Assembly (NCBI RefSeq): GCF_032586175.1
Contig: NZ_JAWHTE010000022.1
Span: 1 to 64,000 of the forward strand
DNA: 64,000 nucleotides
Source: Ovoidimarina sediminis
GTDB lineage: Bacteria; Pseudomonadota; Alphaproteobacteria; Rhodobacterales; Rhodobacteraceae
Reading direction: 5' to 3'
In this document: in pieces, positions 34,943 through 44,192 of the stretch
How positions within the stretch are numbered: the stretch's first letter is position 1
Layout: each line of letters starts with the position of its first letter
The notes under the pieces: model-generated
The model's database searches: none
What the model was told of the DNA's origin: nothing
What the model saw: the letters and a program-made list of their open reading frames with translations, nothing else
Position numbers and translations under genes: made by a program

Positions 34943-35536
34943 TCAGGAGCCGGTTTCGACCTCGGGCAAGCCGCGGGCGCGTTTCCAGGCGAAGACTTCC
35001 GAACGTTCGACCCAGCGGTAGCGTTCGTCATCCAGGGTTTCATCCCAGAAAAGCAGCCCGCCGTAGCGCCAGGGATCGAGCACCATGCCTTCGCTGATCG
35101 TGCCGCCCGGAGCGCTGACGATCACCGTGGAATGTTCGATCCGGTAGGAGACGTCGTGGTTCGCGATGGCGCGGTGCATTTCGATGGTTTCGAACCCTTC
35201 CTGACGAAGCCGTGTTTCGAGATCGTCCGCCCACTGGAAGCACAGCCCGCGGGGCCTGAGCCCCAGGTTGACCTTGGTGTTGTGCACGAGAGCCGAGTCG
35301 GTGACGTTCCACTCCCGCGCCAGCTGGCGGGGGTAGAGAAGTGCAATGCGGGCGGCGGCCTCGGCCTCTTCGGGGTCGATCCCGGGACCGAGCGCAAGGA
35401 TGCCCTCGGCAATCGCCGCGATTTCGCGCTGATCCGACACCGGCGGATCGGGCCGCGGCGCCCCGCAGGCGGCGAGAAGAAAGAGGGCGATCACGGCCAG
35501 AACGCGGGCCGGTTTGATCAGAAGGCTTACAACCAT
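34943..35536 (-). CDS. Conserved hypothetical lipoprotein
   Basis: A 197-residue predicted lipoprotein: a hydrophobic segment ends in the lipobox ALFLLAAC (Cys24). The mature part has a striking set of invariant-looking residues: RPRGLCFQWADDLETRL, IANHDVSYRIEHST, APGG..SEGMVLDPWR and GGLLFWDETL. The Cys, His (NHD), His (EHS) and Asp (LDPWR) pattern resembles a papain-like/transglutaminase active site, but I cannot assign a family. It is convergent with mazG, with 6 bp between the stops. The ATG at 35536 is set by the signal peptide. Confidence 0.75.
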   Translation of the reverse strand: MVVSLLIKPARVLAVIALFLLAACGAPRPDPPVSDQREIAAIAEGILALGPGIDPEEAEAAARIALLYPRQLAREWNVTDSALVHNTKVNLGLRPRGLCFQWADDLETRLRQEGFETIEMHRAIANHDVSYRIEHSTVIVSAPGGTISEGMVLDPWRYGGLLFWDETLDDERYRWVERSEVFAWKRARGLPEVETGS

Positions 35537-35692
35537 GGCTGTCCCTGTGCGCAGATCGGCCATGGTGCTAGCGCGCGAGTTTCGCAATGTCGAGACACGA
35601 GCCCGTGTCTGATGCGGCAGGCCTTCGCGCGGCAGGGGTGCGGGCCACGATTTTCCTTGAACGCCGCGGCCTTCCCGTGTCACGCCGGGCAC

Positions 35693-36634
35693 ATGTCACC
35701 GCGCAAGATCATCATCGACACAGATCCCGGCCAGGATGACGCCGTCGCGATCCTTCTGGCGCTTGCGAGCCCCGAGGATGTCGAGGTTCTGGGCATTACC
35801 GCCGTGGCGGGGAACGTGCCGCTGGCGCTGACCCAGCGGAACGCGCGGATCGTCTGCGCGCTGGCGGGGCGGACTGGCGTGCCTGTCTTCGCAGGCTGCG
35901 ACGCGCCGCTGGAACGCTCCCTTGTGACGGCGGAGCATGTACACGGCAAGACCGGGCTCGACGGGGTGCCCGTGGACGAACCCGACATGCCGCTGATGGA
36001 GCGGCACGGTGTTGATTTCATCATCGAGACCCTGCGGGCGGAGCCCGAGGGATCAGTCACGCTGTGCCCGATCGGGCCGCTGACGAACATTGCCGCCGCG
36101 TTTCGCCGCGCCCCCGATATCGTGGAGCGGGTGGGCGAGATCGTGCTGATGGGCGGCGCCTACTTCGAGGTGGGCAACATCACGCCGGCGGCGGAGTTCA
36201 ACATCTATGTCGATCCCGAGGCCGCGGCGGAGGTGTTCGGCGCCGGCGTGCCGCTGACGGTGATGCCGCTTGACGTCACCCACAAGGCGCTGACCTCGAA
36301 GGAGATCGTCGAGGGCTTTGCCGCGATGGGCACCGAGGTGGGCCGGGCGGTGGCGGCGTGGACGGATTTCTTCGAACGGTTCGACATGGCGAAGTACGGC
36401 TCTGCCGGCGCGCCGCTGCACGACCCCTGCACGATCGCCTACCTGATCGAGCCCGGGCTTTTTTCCGGGCGGCACATCAATGTGGAGATCGAGACGGGAT
36501 CGGAGCTGACGCGCGGCATGACGGTGGCCGACTGGTGGGGCGTGACGGACCGGCCGAAGAACGCGACGTTCATGGGCTCGGTCGACCGCGACGGCTATTT
36601 CCGGCTGATCCACGAGCGGCTGGCGCGGCTTTAG
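35693..36634 (+). CDS. Inosine/uridine-preferring nucleoside hydrolase
   Basis: A 313-residue nucleoside N-ribohydrolase. The calcium-binding DTDPGQDDA is at 9-17, with GPLTNIAAAF and MGGAYFEVGNITPAAEFNIYVDP in the middle and HDPCTIAYL near 242, which supplies the last ligand. It releases the base from a nucleoside for salvage. It begins a plus-strand run with the GNAT and methyltransferase genes. Confidence 0.94.
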   Translation: MSPRKIIIDTDPGQDDAVAILLALASPEDVEVLGITAVAGNVPLALTQRNARIVCALAGRTGVPVFAGCDAPLERSLVTAEHVHGKTGLDGVPVDEPDMPLMERHGVDFIIETLRAEPEGSVTLCPIGPLTNIAAAFRRAPDIVERVGEIVLMGGAYFEVGNITPAAEFNIYVDPEAAAEVFGAGVPLTVMPLDVTHKALTSKEIVEGFAAMGTEVGRAVAAWTDFFERFDMAKYGSAGAPLHDPCTIAYLIEPGLFSGRHINVEIETGSELTRGMTVADWWGVTDRPKNATFMGSVDRDGYFRLIHERLARL

Positions 36635-36660
36635 AGAGAAGGACAATCCGAGGTGGCCCT

Positions 36661-37116
36661 ATGAGCGCAGCACTGCATCTGGCGGGGCCCGAGGACCTTG
36701 GGGCGCTTCTGCCCATGGTCACGGCCTGTCATGACTACGAGGACATCGAGAGCGACGATGCGCGGCGCGAGGCGGCGCTTGCACCGCTTCTGGAAGGCTC
36801 GCCCCTGGGATGCGTTTACCTTGTCGGGCCGCGCCGGGCCCCGGTGGGCTATATCGTGATCACCTTCGGCTGGTCGGTGGAGTTCGGCGGTATGGAGGGG
36901 TTCATCGACGAATTCTTCATCCGCGAGAACGTGCGGGGGCGCGGGATGGGCAGCGAGGTGCTTTTGAAGCTGATCCCGCAGCTGGAGAGCGCGGGGCTGA
37001 TGGCCCTGCATCTGGAGGCGTCGCAGGACCGGCCGCGGTTGCAGAAGCTCTACGCCCGCGCCGGGTTCCGGTTGCGGGACGGCTATGCGCTGATGACGCG
37101 CACGCGGAAGGCGTGA
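36661..37116 (+). CDS. GNAT family N-acetyltransferase
   Basis: A 151-residue GNAT protein. The acetyl-CoA loop is RGRGMGSEVL near 92-101, preceded by the FIDEFFIREN strand, and LYARAGFRLRDGYALM is the usual C terminus. Substrate unknown. It follows the nucleoside hydrolase by 26 bp and overlaps the following methyltransferase by one base (TGATG). Confidence 0.9.
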   Translation: MSAALHLAGPEDLGALLPMVTACHDYEDIESDDARREAALAPLLEGSPLGCVYLVGPRRAPVGYIVITFGWSVEFGGMEGFIDEFFIRENVRGRGMGSEVLLKLIPQLESAGLMALHLEASQDRPRLQKLYARAGFRLRDGYALMTRTRKA

Positions 37117-37958
37117 TGGGCGCGAACGCAGAGCAGGCAGAGTTCTGGTCGGGCGACCCGGGCAGGAAATGGGTGGCGCACCAGCCCCTCCTTGACCACC
37201 TGTTTTCCGAAGCGACGGCGGCGCTATTCGAGGCGGCGGAGATCGGGCCCGGAGCGCGGGTTCTCGATATCGGATGCGGGGCGGGTGACACGACCCTTGA
37301 GGCCGCGCGGCGGGCGGGAGCGACGGGCCGCGCCCTGGGCATCGACGTGTCGGCCCCGCTGCTGGCGCTGGCGGAGGAACGGGCGCGGGATGTGCCGAAC
37401 GCGGCCTTCCTCAAGGCGGATGCGCAGAGCCACGGTTTCGGGGCGGGCGGCTTCGACCGGCTGACCTCGCGCTTCGGGGTCATGTTCTTCGACGATTTCG
37501 ATGCCGCGTTCGGCAATCTTCGACGTGCACTTGCGCCTGGCGGACGGGCGGCCCTTCTGGCCTGGGCCCCGCAGGGCGAGAACCCGTGGTCACAGATCCC
37601 GCGTGATGCGGGCGTGGCCCGGCTTGGCCCGCCGAGCCCGACGCCGCCGGGTGCGCCCGGGCAGTTCGCCTTCGCCGATCCCGTGCCGGTGGCGGAGCGG
37701 CTGCGCGGCGCGGGATTTGCGGAGGTGGAGGCTGGTTTCCTGGACATCCACCTTCGCATCGACGGCGGCGCCCGCGAGGCGGCGGTGCTGGCGACGATGG
37801 TTGGCCCGATATCGCGGATCATGGCCGAGCATGACGGCACCGAAGAGGATCGCGCGGCGATCGTGGCCGATGTGGCGGAACGGTTTCGCGCCTTCGAGAC
37901 GGCGGATGGCGTGCGGGTTCCCGCCCGTCTGACCCGGTTCACGGCGCGCGTCCCCTGA
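37116..37958 (+). CDS. Class I SAM-dependent methyltransferase
   Basis: A 280-residue methyltransferase. SAM motif I is VLDIGCGAGDTT near residues 49-60, followed by ALGIDVSAPLLALA and the LAPGGRAALLAW post-motif. The N terminus (QAEFWSGDPGRKWVAHQ) is typical of UbiE-like enzymes of unknown substrate. It overlaps the GNAT stop by one base, which suggests coupling. Confidence 0.87.
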   Translation: MGANAEQAEFWSGDPGRKWVAHQPLLDHLFSEATAALFEAAEIGPGARVLDIGCGAGDTTLEAARRAGATGRALGIDVSAPLLALAEERARDVPNAAFLKADAQSHGFGAGGFDRLTSRFGVMFFDDFDAAFGNLRRALAPGGRAALLAWAPQGENPWSQIPRDAGVARLGPPSPTPPGAPGQFAFADPVPVAERLRGAGFAEVEAGFLDIHLRIDGGAREAAVLATMVGPISRIMAEHDGTEEDRAAIVADVAERFRAFETADGVRVPARLTRFTARVP

Positions 37959-37998
37959 GGCGGTGGCAATCGGTGCCGGCGCGCCTTAGATAGACGCC

Positions 37999-39438
37999 AT
38001 GGCGCTCGATATCCCCTTCGACAATTCCTATGGCCGGTTGCCGGACCGGTTCTATACCCGCATGGCCCCTGCCCCGGTGCGGCAGCCCGGACTGATCAAG
38101 GTGAACCACGCGCTGGCGGAGGCGCTGGGTCTCGACCCGGCGGCGCTGGAAAGCGCCGAGGGCGTGGCGGTGCTGGCCGGGAACGCGGTGCCCGAAGGCG
38201 CAGATCCGCTTGCACAGGTTTATGCCGGGCATCAGTTTGGCGGCTGGTCGCCTCAGCTTGGGGACGGACGCGCGATCCTTCTTGGCGAAGTTGTCGACCG
38301 GGACGGCGTGCGGCGGGACATCCAGCTCAAGGGATCGGGACCGACGCCCTATTCGCGGATGGGGGACGGGCGGGCCTGGCTTGGGCCCGTTCTGCGGGAA
38401 TACATCGTCTCTGAGGCCATGCATGCCCTTGGCGTGCCGACGACGCGGGCGCTGGCGGCGGTGAGCACCGGCGAGATCGTGCTGCGCGAACGCCCTCTGC
38501 CCGGCGCGGTGCTGACGCGGGTGGCGGCAAGCCACATCCGCGTGGGCACGTTCCAGTATTTCGCCGCGCGGCAGGACGAGGAGGCGCTGGGCGCGCTCGT
38601 TCAGCATGCGATTGCGCGCCACTATCCGGGGGCGGAAACGGCGCTCGACCTGCTCGACGGGGTGATTGCGCGGCAGGCGGCGCTGGTGGCGACCTGGCTT
38701 GGCCTCGGCTTCATCCACGGGGTGATGAACACCGACAATACGAGCATATCGGGCGAAACCATCGACTATGGGCCCTGCGCCTACATGGATACCTATTCCC
38801 CAGGGAAGGTGTTCAGTTCGATCGACCATGGCGGGCGCTATGCCTATAACCGGCAGCCCGACATCATGGTCTGGAACCTCGCGCAGCTGGCCACCGCGCT
38901 TCTGCCGGTGATGGGGATGGAGCGGGAGGCGGCGATAGAGGCCGCGACCGCCTCGGTTCACCGGTTCCCCGAGCTCTTCGGGCAGACGTGGCTTCGGGTG
39001 TTCCGCGCAAAGCTGGGGCTGGCGGTGGCCGAGGACGGCGATGCCGACCTGATCCAGTCGCTGATGGACCGGATGGCGGCGGGCCAGGCCGATTTCACCA
39101 ATACATTTCGTGCGCTCGGGACAGAAAAGGCGCGGGATCAGTTCGTCGATCCGGCCGCCTTTGACACCTGGGACGAAGTGTGGCGCGCGCGGCTGTCACG
39201 CGAGGGCGCGACGCCGGAGGACCGGCGCGACGCGCGCGATGCGGCGAACCCCTGGGTGATCCCGCGCAACCACCGGATCGAAGAGGCGATCGGCGCCGCC
39301 GTCAATGGCGATTTCGCGCCTTTCGAGCGGCTTTTGGAGGTGCTGGCGCGCCCTTATGCCGAGCAGGCGGATGCAGCGCATCTGACACGGCCGCCCAACG
39401 CGGACGAGGCCGTGCTTCAGACCTTCTGCGGCACCTGA
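37999..39438 (+). CDS. selO: Protein adenylyltransferase SelO
   Basis: A pseudokinase-fold enzyme that transfers AMP from ATP to proteins in redox stress (479 residues, usual for bacteria). Signatures are GHQFGGWSPQLGDGRAI, KGSGPTPYSRMGDGRAWLGP, REYIVSEAMHALGVPTTRAL and the metal-binding GVMNTDNTSISG with DYGPCAYMD. The C terminus ends FCGT, one Cys where other members have a C-x-x-C or selenocysteine motif. The last 22 bases overlap the convergent exporter gene. Confidence 0.95.
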   Translation: MALDIPFDNSYGRLPDRFYTRMAPAPVRQPGLIKVNHALAEALGLDPAALESAEGVAVLAGNAVPEGADPLAQVYAGHQFGGWSPQLGDGRAILLGEVVDRDGVRRDIQLKGSGPTPYSRMGDGRAWLGPVLREYIVSEAMHALGVPTTRALAAVSTGEIVLRERPLPGAVLTRVAASHIRVGTFQYFAARQDEEALGALVQHAIARHYPGAETALDLLDGVIARQAALVATWLGLGFIHGVMNTDNTSISGETIDYGPCAYMDTYSPGKVFSSIDHGGRYAYNRQPDIMVWNLAQLATALLPVMGMEREAAIEAATASVHRFPELFGQTWLRVFRAKLGLAVAEDGDADLIQSLMDRMAAGQADFTNTFRALGTEKARDQFVDPAAFDTWDEVWRARLSREGATPEDRRDARDAANPWVIPRNHRIEEAIGAAVNGDFAPFERLLEVLARPYAEQADAAHLTRPPNADEAVLQTFCGT

Positions 39439-40337
39439 CCCGGCCTCTGCCGGGGCGGACGATTCATCACCCAGAGGCCGAGCGCGACGAGCGCCAGCGC
39501 GCCGAGGAGCGCGGGCCCGATCGGTTCATCGAGCAGAAGCCAGCCCAGCGCGACGCCGAATATCGGGGCAAGAAAGCTGAAGGCCGCAACCGAGGCGGCG
39601 GGGTAGATCGACAACAGCCAGAACCAGAAGGCGAAGCCTGCGGAGACCAGTATGACGATCTGGAAGGCGAGGCCCCAGAGATGGATCGGCTGAAGATCGC
39701 GCACGAAGGGCCCGAAGAAAAAGGCCGCGACAAGGAGGATCGGGGCCGAGACGGTGACCTGCCAGAGCAGCTGACGTTCGGGCGGTTCGGCCTTGAGCCG
39801 CGACCCCTTGGCGATCAGCCCGACCGCCGCCCAGCCCATCGCAGCCGCGAGCGCGAAGAGATCGCCCATGAGCGAGGCCTCTGCCGCGCTGCCGCCGCTT
39901 CGGTTCAGGATCGCCCAGACAACACCCGCGAATGCGAGAAGGAGGCCAAGGCTTTTCTGCAGCGTGAGCCGCTCGCCCGGAATGAGGAGATGGCCGCCGA
40001 GCGCCATCCAGACCGGCATGGAATAGAAGATCACGCTGGTGCGGGCGACGGTGGTGAGATCGAGGGCGATGAAAAGCAGAAGGAACTCGAAGGCGAAGAT
40101 CGCACCGGCGGCGACGCCCGCGGGCCAGACCCCGGGAGTGGGCCGGAGGCCTATGCCGCGAACCCAGATCCAGAGCCCGAGGCATAGGACCGAGCCCGCC
40201 GAGCGGAGCCCGGCGAAGAACACCGGCTGCAGCCCGTCGTTCACGACCTTGATGAAAACCTGATTGAAGCCCAGAAGAACCGAGAAGCAGATAAGGCTGA
40301 CTGCCCCGAAGGCGTCGATCCGGTCGCGTTTTTCCAT
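39417..40337 (-). CDS. DMT-superfamily exporter (EamA, two repeats)
   Basis: A 306-residue permease with ten hydrophobic segments and two EamA repeats, the second ending FSFLAPIFGVALGWLLLDEP. It probably exports a metabolite or amino acid. Its 3' end overlaps selO by 22 bp in the convergent direction. It is divergent from the PhzF-like gene. Confidence 0.9.
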   Translation of the reverse strand: MEKRDRIDAFGAVSLICFSVLLGFNQVFIKVVNDGLQPVFFAGLRSAGSVLCLGLWIWVRGIGLRPTPGVWPAGVAAGAIFAFEFLLLFIALDLTTVARTSVIFYSMPVWMALGGHLLIPGERLTLQKSLGLLLAFAGVVWAILNRSGGSAAEASLMGDLFALAAAMGWAAVGLIAKGSRLKAEPPERQLLWQVTVSAPILLVAAFFFGPFVRDLQPIHLWGLAFQIVILVSAGFAFWFWLLSIYPAASVAAFSFLAPIFGVALGWLLLDEPIGPALLGALALVALGLWVMNRPPRQRPGQVPQKV

Positions 40338-40476
40338 GGGATTGGCTTTCTCCTTCCGCCCTTCATGGGAGATCGGCGGGGCGGGCGCAATAGGCCGCGC
40401 GTCCCCGTCTGCGCGGTCTCGACCTTCCTTGCGGAACCGGCGATAAGCCCCTCTCCACCGGATCAGGGAGGCCGCT

Positions 40477-41337
40477 ATGACCGCGTTTCATATTGTCGAT
40501 GTCTTCACCGGAGCGGCCTTTGCGGGGAATCCGCTTGCAGTGATCTCCGATGCGCGAGGGCTGGAAGAGGCGCGGCTCCAGAAGATCGCGCGGGAATTCA
40601 ATTTTTCGGAGACGACATTCGTCTATCCGCCTGAGATCGCGGGCGATCCGCCACGCGTGCGGATCTTCACCCCGATGACAGAGGTGCCTTTCGCCGGTCA
40701 TCCGACGATCGGAACGGCGGTGGTGCTGGCCGCACTGGGCCATGACCCCGAGATGGTGCTGCAGCTTGGGGTGGGGCCGATCCCCGTCACCGTCAATGGG
40801 CGGCGTGCAGAATTCGCGACGGAAGTGCCCCTGAACGTGGGCGTATCTCCGGAGGTTGCGGATGTGGCCGCCTGCCTGGGACTGAAGGCGGAGGATATCG
40901 CCACGGGTCGGCACGGGCCGGTCGCGGCGGGCGTTGGGCTTGATTTCGTACTGGTGGAGCTTGCCTCGGACGCTGCCCTTGCCGCCGCCGCGCCGCAGAC
41001 GAAGGCCTTTGTCGAGGCGCAGGCGCGGTATCAGATTTCGCTCGATTTCGCCGTGCTGGCTTACCGGCGCACGGGATCCAAGATTCGCGCGCGGATGTTC
41101 GCGCCTCTGGACGGCGTGCCGGAAGATCCTGCCACCGGCTCTGCCGCAGCCGCGCTGACGGCCTATCTTGCCGGGCTGGAAGGCCGGGATGTTGCGCTGA
41201 CGATCGACCAGGGGATCGAGATGGGCCGGCCCTCGCGGATCGAGACCGCGTGCCGGACCGAAGGCGGCGCACCTGTCGAGACGCGGGTCGCCGGAGAGGT
41301 GACCTTCGTGGCGGAGGGACGTCTGCCCCTCGACTGA
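40477..41337 (+). CDS. PhzF family isomerase/epimerase-like protein
   Basis: A 286-residue PhzF-fold protein. FHIVDVFTGAAFAGNPLAV opens the first half, with the catalytic Glu in FNFSETTFVYPP near 43-54, and GVPEDPATGSAAAALTAYL is the second-half signature. PhzF relatives isomerise small acids; the substrate here is unknown, and no phenazine genes are nearby. Confidence 0.92.
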   Translation: MTAFHIVDVFTGAAFAGNPLAVISDARGLEEARLQKIAREFNFSETTFVYPPEIAGDPPRVRIFTPMTEVPFAGHPTIGTAVVLAALGHDPEMVLQLGVGPIPVTVNGRRAEFATEVPLNVGVSPEVADVAACLGLKAEDIATGRHGPVAAGVGLDFVLVELASDAALAAAAPQTKAFVEAQARYQISLDFAVLAYRRTGSKIRARMFAPLDGVPEDPATGSAAAALTAYLAGLEGRDVALTIDQGIEMGRPSRIETACRTEGGAPVETRVAGEVTFVAEGRLPLD

Positions 41338-41397
41338 TGGGTTTTCTTGACACGCCGAAACCCCTATGACCTGAACGCGCATCCATTCGGGGCCCCC

Positions 41398-41832
41398 ATG
41401 ACCGAAACCATTCTCGAACGCTGCGAAGCAAAGGGGCTGCGCCTGACCGGCCAGCGGCGCACGATTGCCGCCGTGCTGGAGGAGGCGCAGGACCATCCGG
41501 ACGTGGAAGAGCTTTATTCCCGCGCTTCGGGGGTGGACCCCAAGATTTCGCTCGCGACGGTCTATCGGACGGTAAAGCTGTTCGAAGAGGCCGGGATTCT
41601 CGAGAAGCTCGAATTCGGGGATGGGCGCGCGCGCTACGAGGATGCGGAGCGGGAACACCACGATCACCTGATCGACATCCATTCCGGCGAGGTGATCGAG
41701 TTCGTCGACGAAGAGATCGAGGCGCTGCAGGAGCGGATCGCCGAGCGGCTGGGCTATGAGCTGCGCGGTCACCGGCTGGAGCTTTACGGTGTGCCCAAAA
41801 GGGGCGGATCCGGCGGGAAAGACCGCAGCTGA
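41398..41832 (+). CDS. irr: Fur-family regulator, Irr-like
   Basis: A 144-residue Fur-superfamily DNA-binding protein. The winged helix includes RLTGQRRTIAAVLEE and ISLATVYRTVKLFEEAG, and the dimer domain has HHDHLIDIHSGEVIEF at 87-102. The zinc Cys pairs of Fur are absent and the HHDHLID form matches Irr, the haem-responsive iron regulator of alphaproteobacteria; the assignment to Irr rather than Fur or Mur is from motif memory. Its stop overlaps the next permease start by one base. Confidence 0.82.
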   Translation: MTETILERCEAKGLRLTGQRRTIAAVLEEAQDHPDVEELYSRASGVDPKISLATVYRTVKLFEEAGILEKLEFGDGRARYEDAEREHHDHLIDIHSGEVIEFVDEEIEALQERIAERLGYELRGHRLELYGVPKRGGSGGKDRS

Positions 41833-42707
41833 TGCACGACAACCTGCGCGGGATGGCCCTGATGACGGGCGCGATGGCTGCGTTCGCGCTGGCCGATGCG
41901 CTGATCAAGGCGCTCGGCGACACGCATCCTTCGGGACAGATCATCTGGGTGGCCGGGATCGGCGGCACGCTGGCCTTCGCGCTGGCCTGTATCGCACTGC
42001 GCGAGGCGCCGCTGACACGGGATGCGCTGGCCCCGGCGACGCTTGCACGGGTGCTGACCGAGGCGGTGGGCACGTTCGGCATCGTCACGGCGCTGACGCT
42101 TGCGCCCCTGTCCGTCGTTGTAGCGATCATGCAATCTGTGCCGCTTCTGGTAACGCTGGGGGCCGCCGCATTCCTTGGCGAGCAGGTCGGATGGCGGCGC
42201 TGGCTGGCGATTATCGTCGGGCTTCTGGGGGTCATGATCATCATCCGGCCGGGGACCGAGGGCTTCACACCCCCTGCCCTTTTCGCAGTACTGGCCGCCG
42301 TGACGCTGGCCGCGCGGGACATCCTGACGCGGATGGTGCCGCGGACGGCGACGAACCTGCAACTCGGCGTCTGGGGCTTTGCCGGGCTGATCCCCACCGG
42401 GTTTCTGCTGGTGGCGATATCAGGCCAGGCAGAGGGCCCCTATACGCCGATCGCCTTGACCTATTTCGCCGGGATCACCGTTCTGACCGCGCTGGCGATC
42501 CTGTTCGTGACCATGTCAATGCGGGTGGGCGACGTCGCGGTGATCGCCCCGTTCCGCTACACACGGCTTCTGTTCGGGCTGGCACTGGCGATCCTGTGGT
42601 TCGGCGAGCGGCCCGATCTGGCAACCTGGATCGGATCGGCGATTGTCGTGGCCTCGGGGCTTTACACCTTCGCCCGGGAGCGGCGGCTGGCGCAGGGGAC
42701 GGCCTGA
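41832..42707 (+). CDS. DMT-superfamily exporter (EamA, two repeats)
   Basis: A 291-residue permease with ten hydrophobic segments and two EamA repeats (VAIMQSVPLLVTLGAAAFLGEQ; VAVIAPFRYTRLLFGLALAI in frame order). The start overlaps the irr-like stop (TGATG), so the pair is probably co-translated, which raises the possibility that the permease is linked to metal or haem homeostasis. Substrate unknown. Confidence 0.9.
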   Translation: MHDNLRGMALMTGAMAAFALADALIKALGDTHPSGQIIWVAGIGGTLAFALACIALREAPLTRDALAPATLARVLTEAVGTFGIVTALTLAPLSVVVAIMQSVPLLVTLGAAAFLGEQVGWRRWLAIIVGLLGVMIIIRPGTEGFTPPALFAVLAAVTLAARDILTRMVPRTATNLQLGVWGFAGLIPTGFLLVAISGQAEGPYTPIALTYFAGITVLTALAILFVTMSMRVGDVAVIAPFRYTRLLFGLALAILWFGERPDLATWIGSAIVVASGLYTFARERRLAQGTA

Positions 42708-42736
42708 CGCTGCGGCGTTATCGCTAACATGAGCAG

Positions 42737-42765
42737 TTCACCCGCGCCCCGGCCCCTGCTATAGA
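42737..42765 (+). promoter_or_regulatory. Candidate promoter of eno
   Basis: TTCACC (42737-42742) and TATAGA (42760-42765) are 17 bp apart and 31 bases upstream of the enolase ATG. The spacing is right for a housekeeping sigma factor, but the -35 is a weak match. Confidence 0.45.
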
Positions 42766-42795
42766 ACGCGAGAATCCAGATTGCCGGAGGGCCAC

Positions 42796-44073
42796 ATGAG
42801 CACGATCATCGATATCATCGGACGCGAAATCCTCGACAGCCGCGGGAACCCGACCGTCGAGGTGGATGTGATCCTCGAAGACGGCACGATGGGCCGCGCG
42901 GCCGTGCCGTCGGGCGCCTCGACCGGCGCCCACGAAGCGGTGGAGAAGCGCGACGGCGACCAGGGGCGGTATCTTGGCAAGGGCGTGCTCGAGGCCGTCG
43001 AGGCGGTGAACGGCGAGATCGCCGATGCGCTGGCTGGCTTCGATGCCGTCGAACAGGAAGCGATCGACGCCGCGCTGATCGAACTTGACGGGACGGCGAA
43101 CAAGGGCCGGCTTGGGGCGAATGCGATCCTCGGCGTTTCGCTGGCGGTGGCGAAGGCAGCCGCGGACGCGACCGTGCAGCCGCTTTACCGATATGTCGGC
43201 GGCACCTCGGCGCGGGTTCTGCCAGTGCCGATGATGAACATCATCAACGGCGGCGAACATGCCGACAACCCGATCGACATCCAGGAATTTATGATCATGC
43301 CGGTTTCGGCCTCTTCGATCCGCGAGGCGGTTCGTATGGGGGCGGAAGTGTTCCACACCCTGAAGAAGGAACTGTCGGCGGCGGGGCTGTCGACTGGGAT
43401 CGGGGACGAGGGCGGCTTTGCCCCCGATCTTTCGTCGACGCGCGATGCGCTCGATTTCATTCTGAAATCGGTGGAAAAGGCGGGGTACCGGCCCGGCGAG
43501 GACATCATGCTGGCGCTCGACTGTGCCTCGACCGAGTATTACCGCGACGGGATCTATGACCTGAAGGGCGAGCGCAAGAAGCTTTCCTCGGCGGAAAACG
43601 TCGACTATCTCGAAAGCCTCGTGGCCGATTACCCGATCCTCTCGATCGAGGACGGGATGGCGGAAGACGACTGGGACGGCTGGCGGCTTCTGACCGAGCG
43701 GCTGGGCGGCAAGGTACAGCTTGTGGGCGACGACCTGTTCGTCACGAACCCAGAGCGGCTTGCCGAAGGCATCAAGACCGGCGCGGGCAACGCGCTGCTC
43801 GTCAAGGTGAACCAGATCGGCACGCTTTCGGAGACGCTGCGCGCCGTCGACATGGCGCACCGGGCGCGGATGACCTGCGTGATGTCGCACCGGTCGGGCG
43901 AGACCGAGGATGCGACCATCGCCGATCTCGCCGTGGCGACGAATTGCGGGCAGATCAAGACGGGGTCCCTGGCCCGGTCAGACCGGCTGGCGAAGTACAA
44001 CCAGCTGATCCGGATCGAGGAAATGCTGGGCGAAACAGCAGTCTATGCCGGAAAGTCGATCCTGAGAGGGTAA
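42796..44073 (+). CDS. eno: Enolase
   Basis: A glycolytic enolase (425 residues) converting 2-phosphoglycerate to phosphoenolpyruvate. The N-terminal REILDSRGNPTVEVDV, SGASTGAHEA, the NGGEHADNPIDIQEFMIMP segment and LVKVNQIGTLSE, with SHRSGETED near the C terminus, are all present. The ATG at 42796 has a GGAGGG ribosome site. Confidence 0.98.
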   Translation: MSTIIDIIGREILDSRGNPTVEVDVILEDGTMGRAAVPSGASTGAHEAVEKRDGDQGRYLGKGVLEAVEAVNGEIADALAGFDAVEQEAIDAALIELDGTANKGRLGANAILGVSLAVAKAAADATVQPLYRYVGGTSARVLPVPMMNIINGGEHADNPIDIQEFMIMPVSASSIREAVRMGAEVFHTLKKELSAAGLSTGIGDEGGFAPDLSSTRDALDFILKSVEKAGYRPGEDIMLALDCASTEYYRDGIYDLKGERKKLSSAENVDYLESLVADYPILSIEDGMAEDDWDGWRLLTERLGGKVQLVGDDLFVTNPERLAEGIKTGAGNALLVKVNQIGTLSETLRAVDMAHRARMTCVMSHRSGETEDATIADLAVATNCGQIKTGSLARSDRLAKYNQLIRIEEMLGETAVYAGKSILRG

Positions 44074-44114
44074 GCCGGACGCCCCGGCTGGGAGATTGAC
44101 CGGGGGGAAGCCTT

Positions 44115-44156
44115 GCCGCATGATTTTCCTGCGGCGCGGGGAGATTGTGATTATCA
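44115..44156. promoter_or_regulatory. Hairpin and TGATTATCA palindrome after eno
   Basis: GCCGCA (44115-44120) can pair with TGCGGC (44130-44135), and a TGATTATCA palindrome lies at 44148-44156, about 37 bases before the Rieske oxygenase start. The hairpin has no T-run. Either could be a terminator/operator or chance. Confidence 0.25.
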
Positions 44157-44192
44157 TTACGTGGCCCGCGGCTTCGCCTTCTCGGGTGGTAC

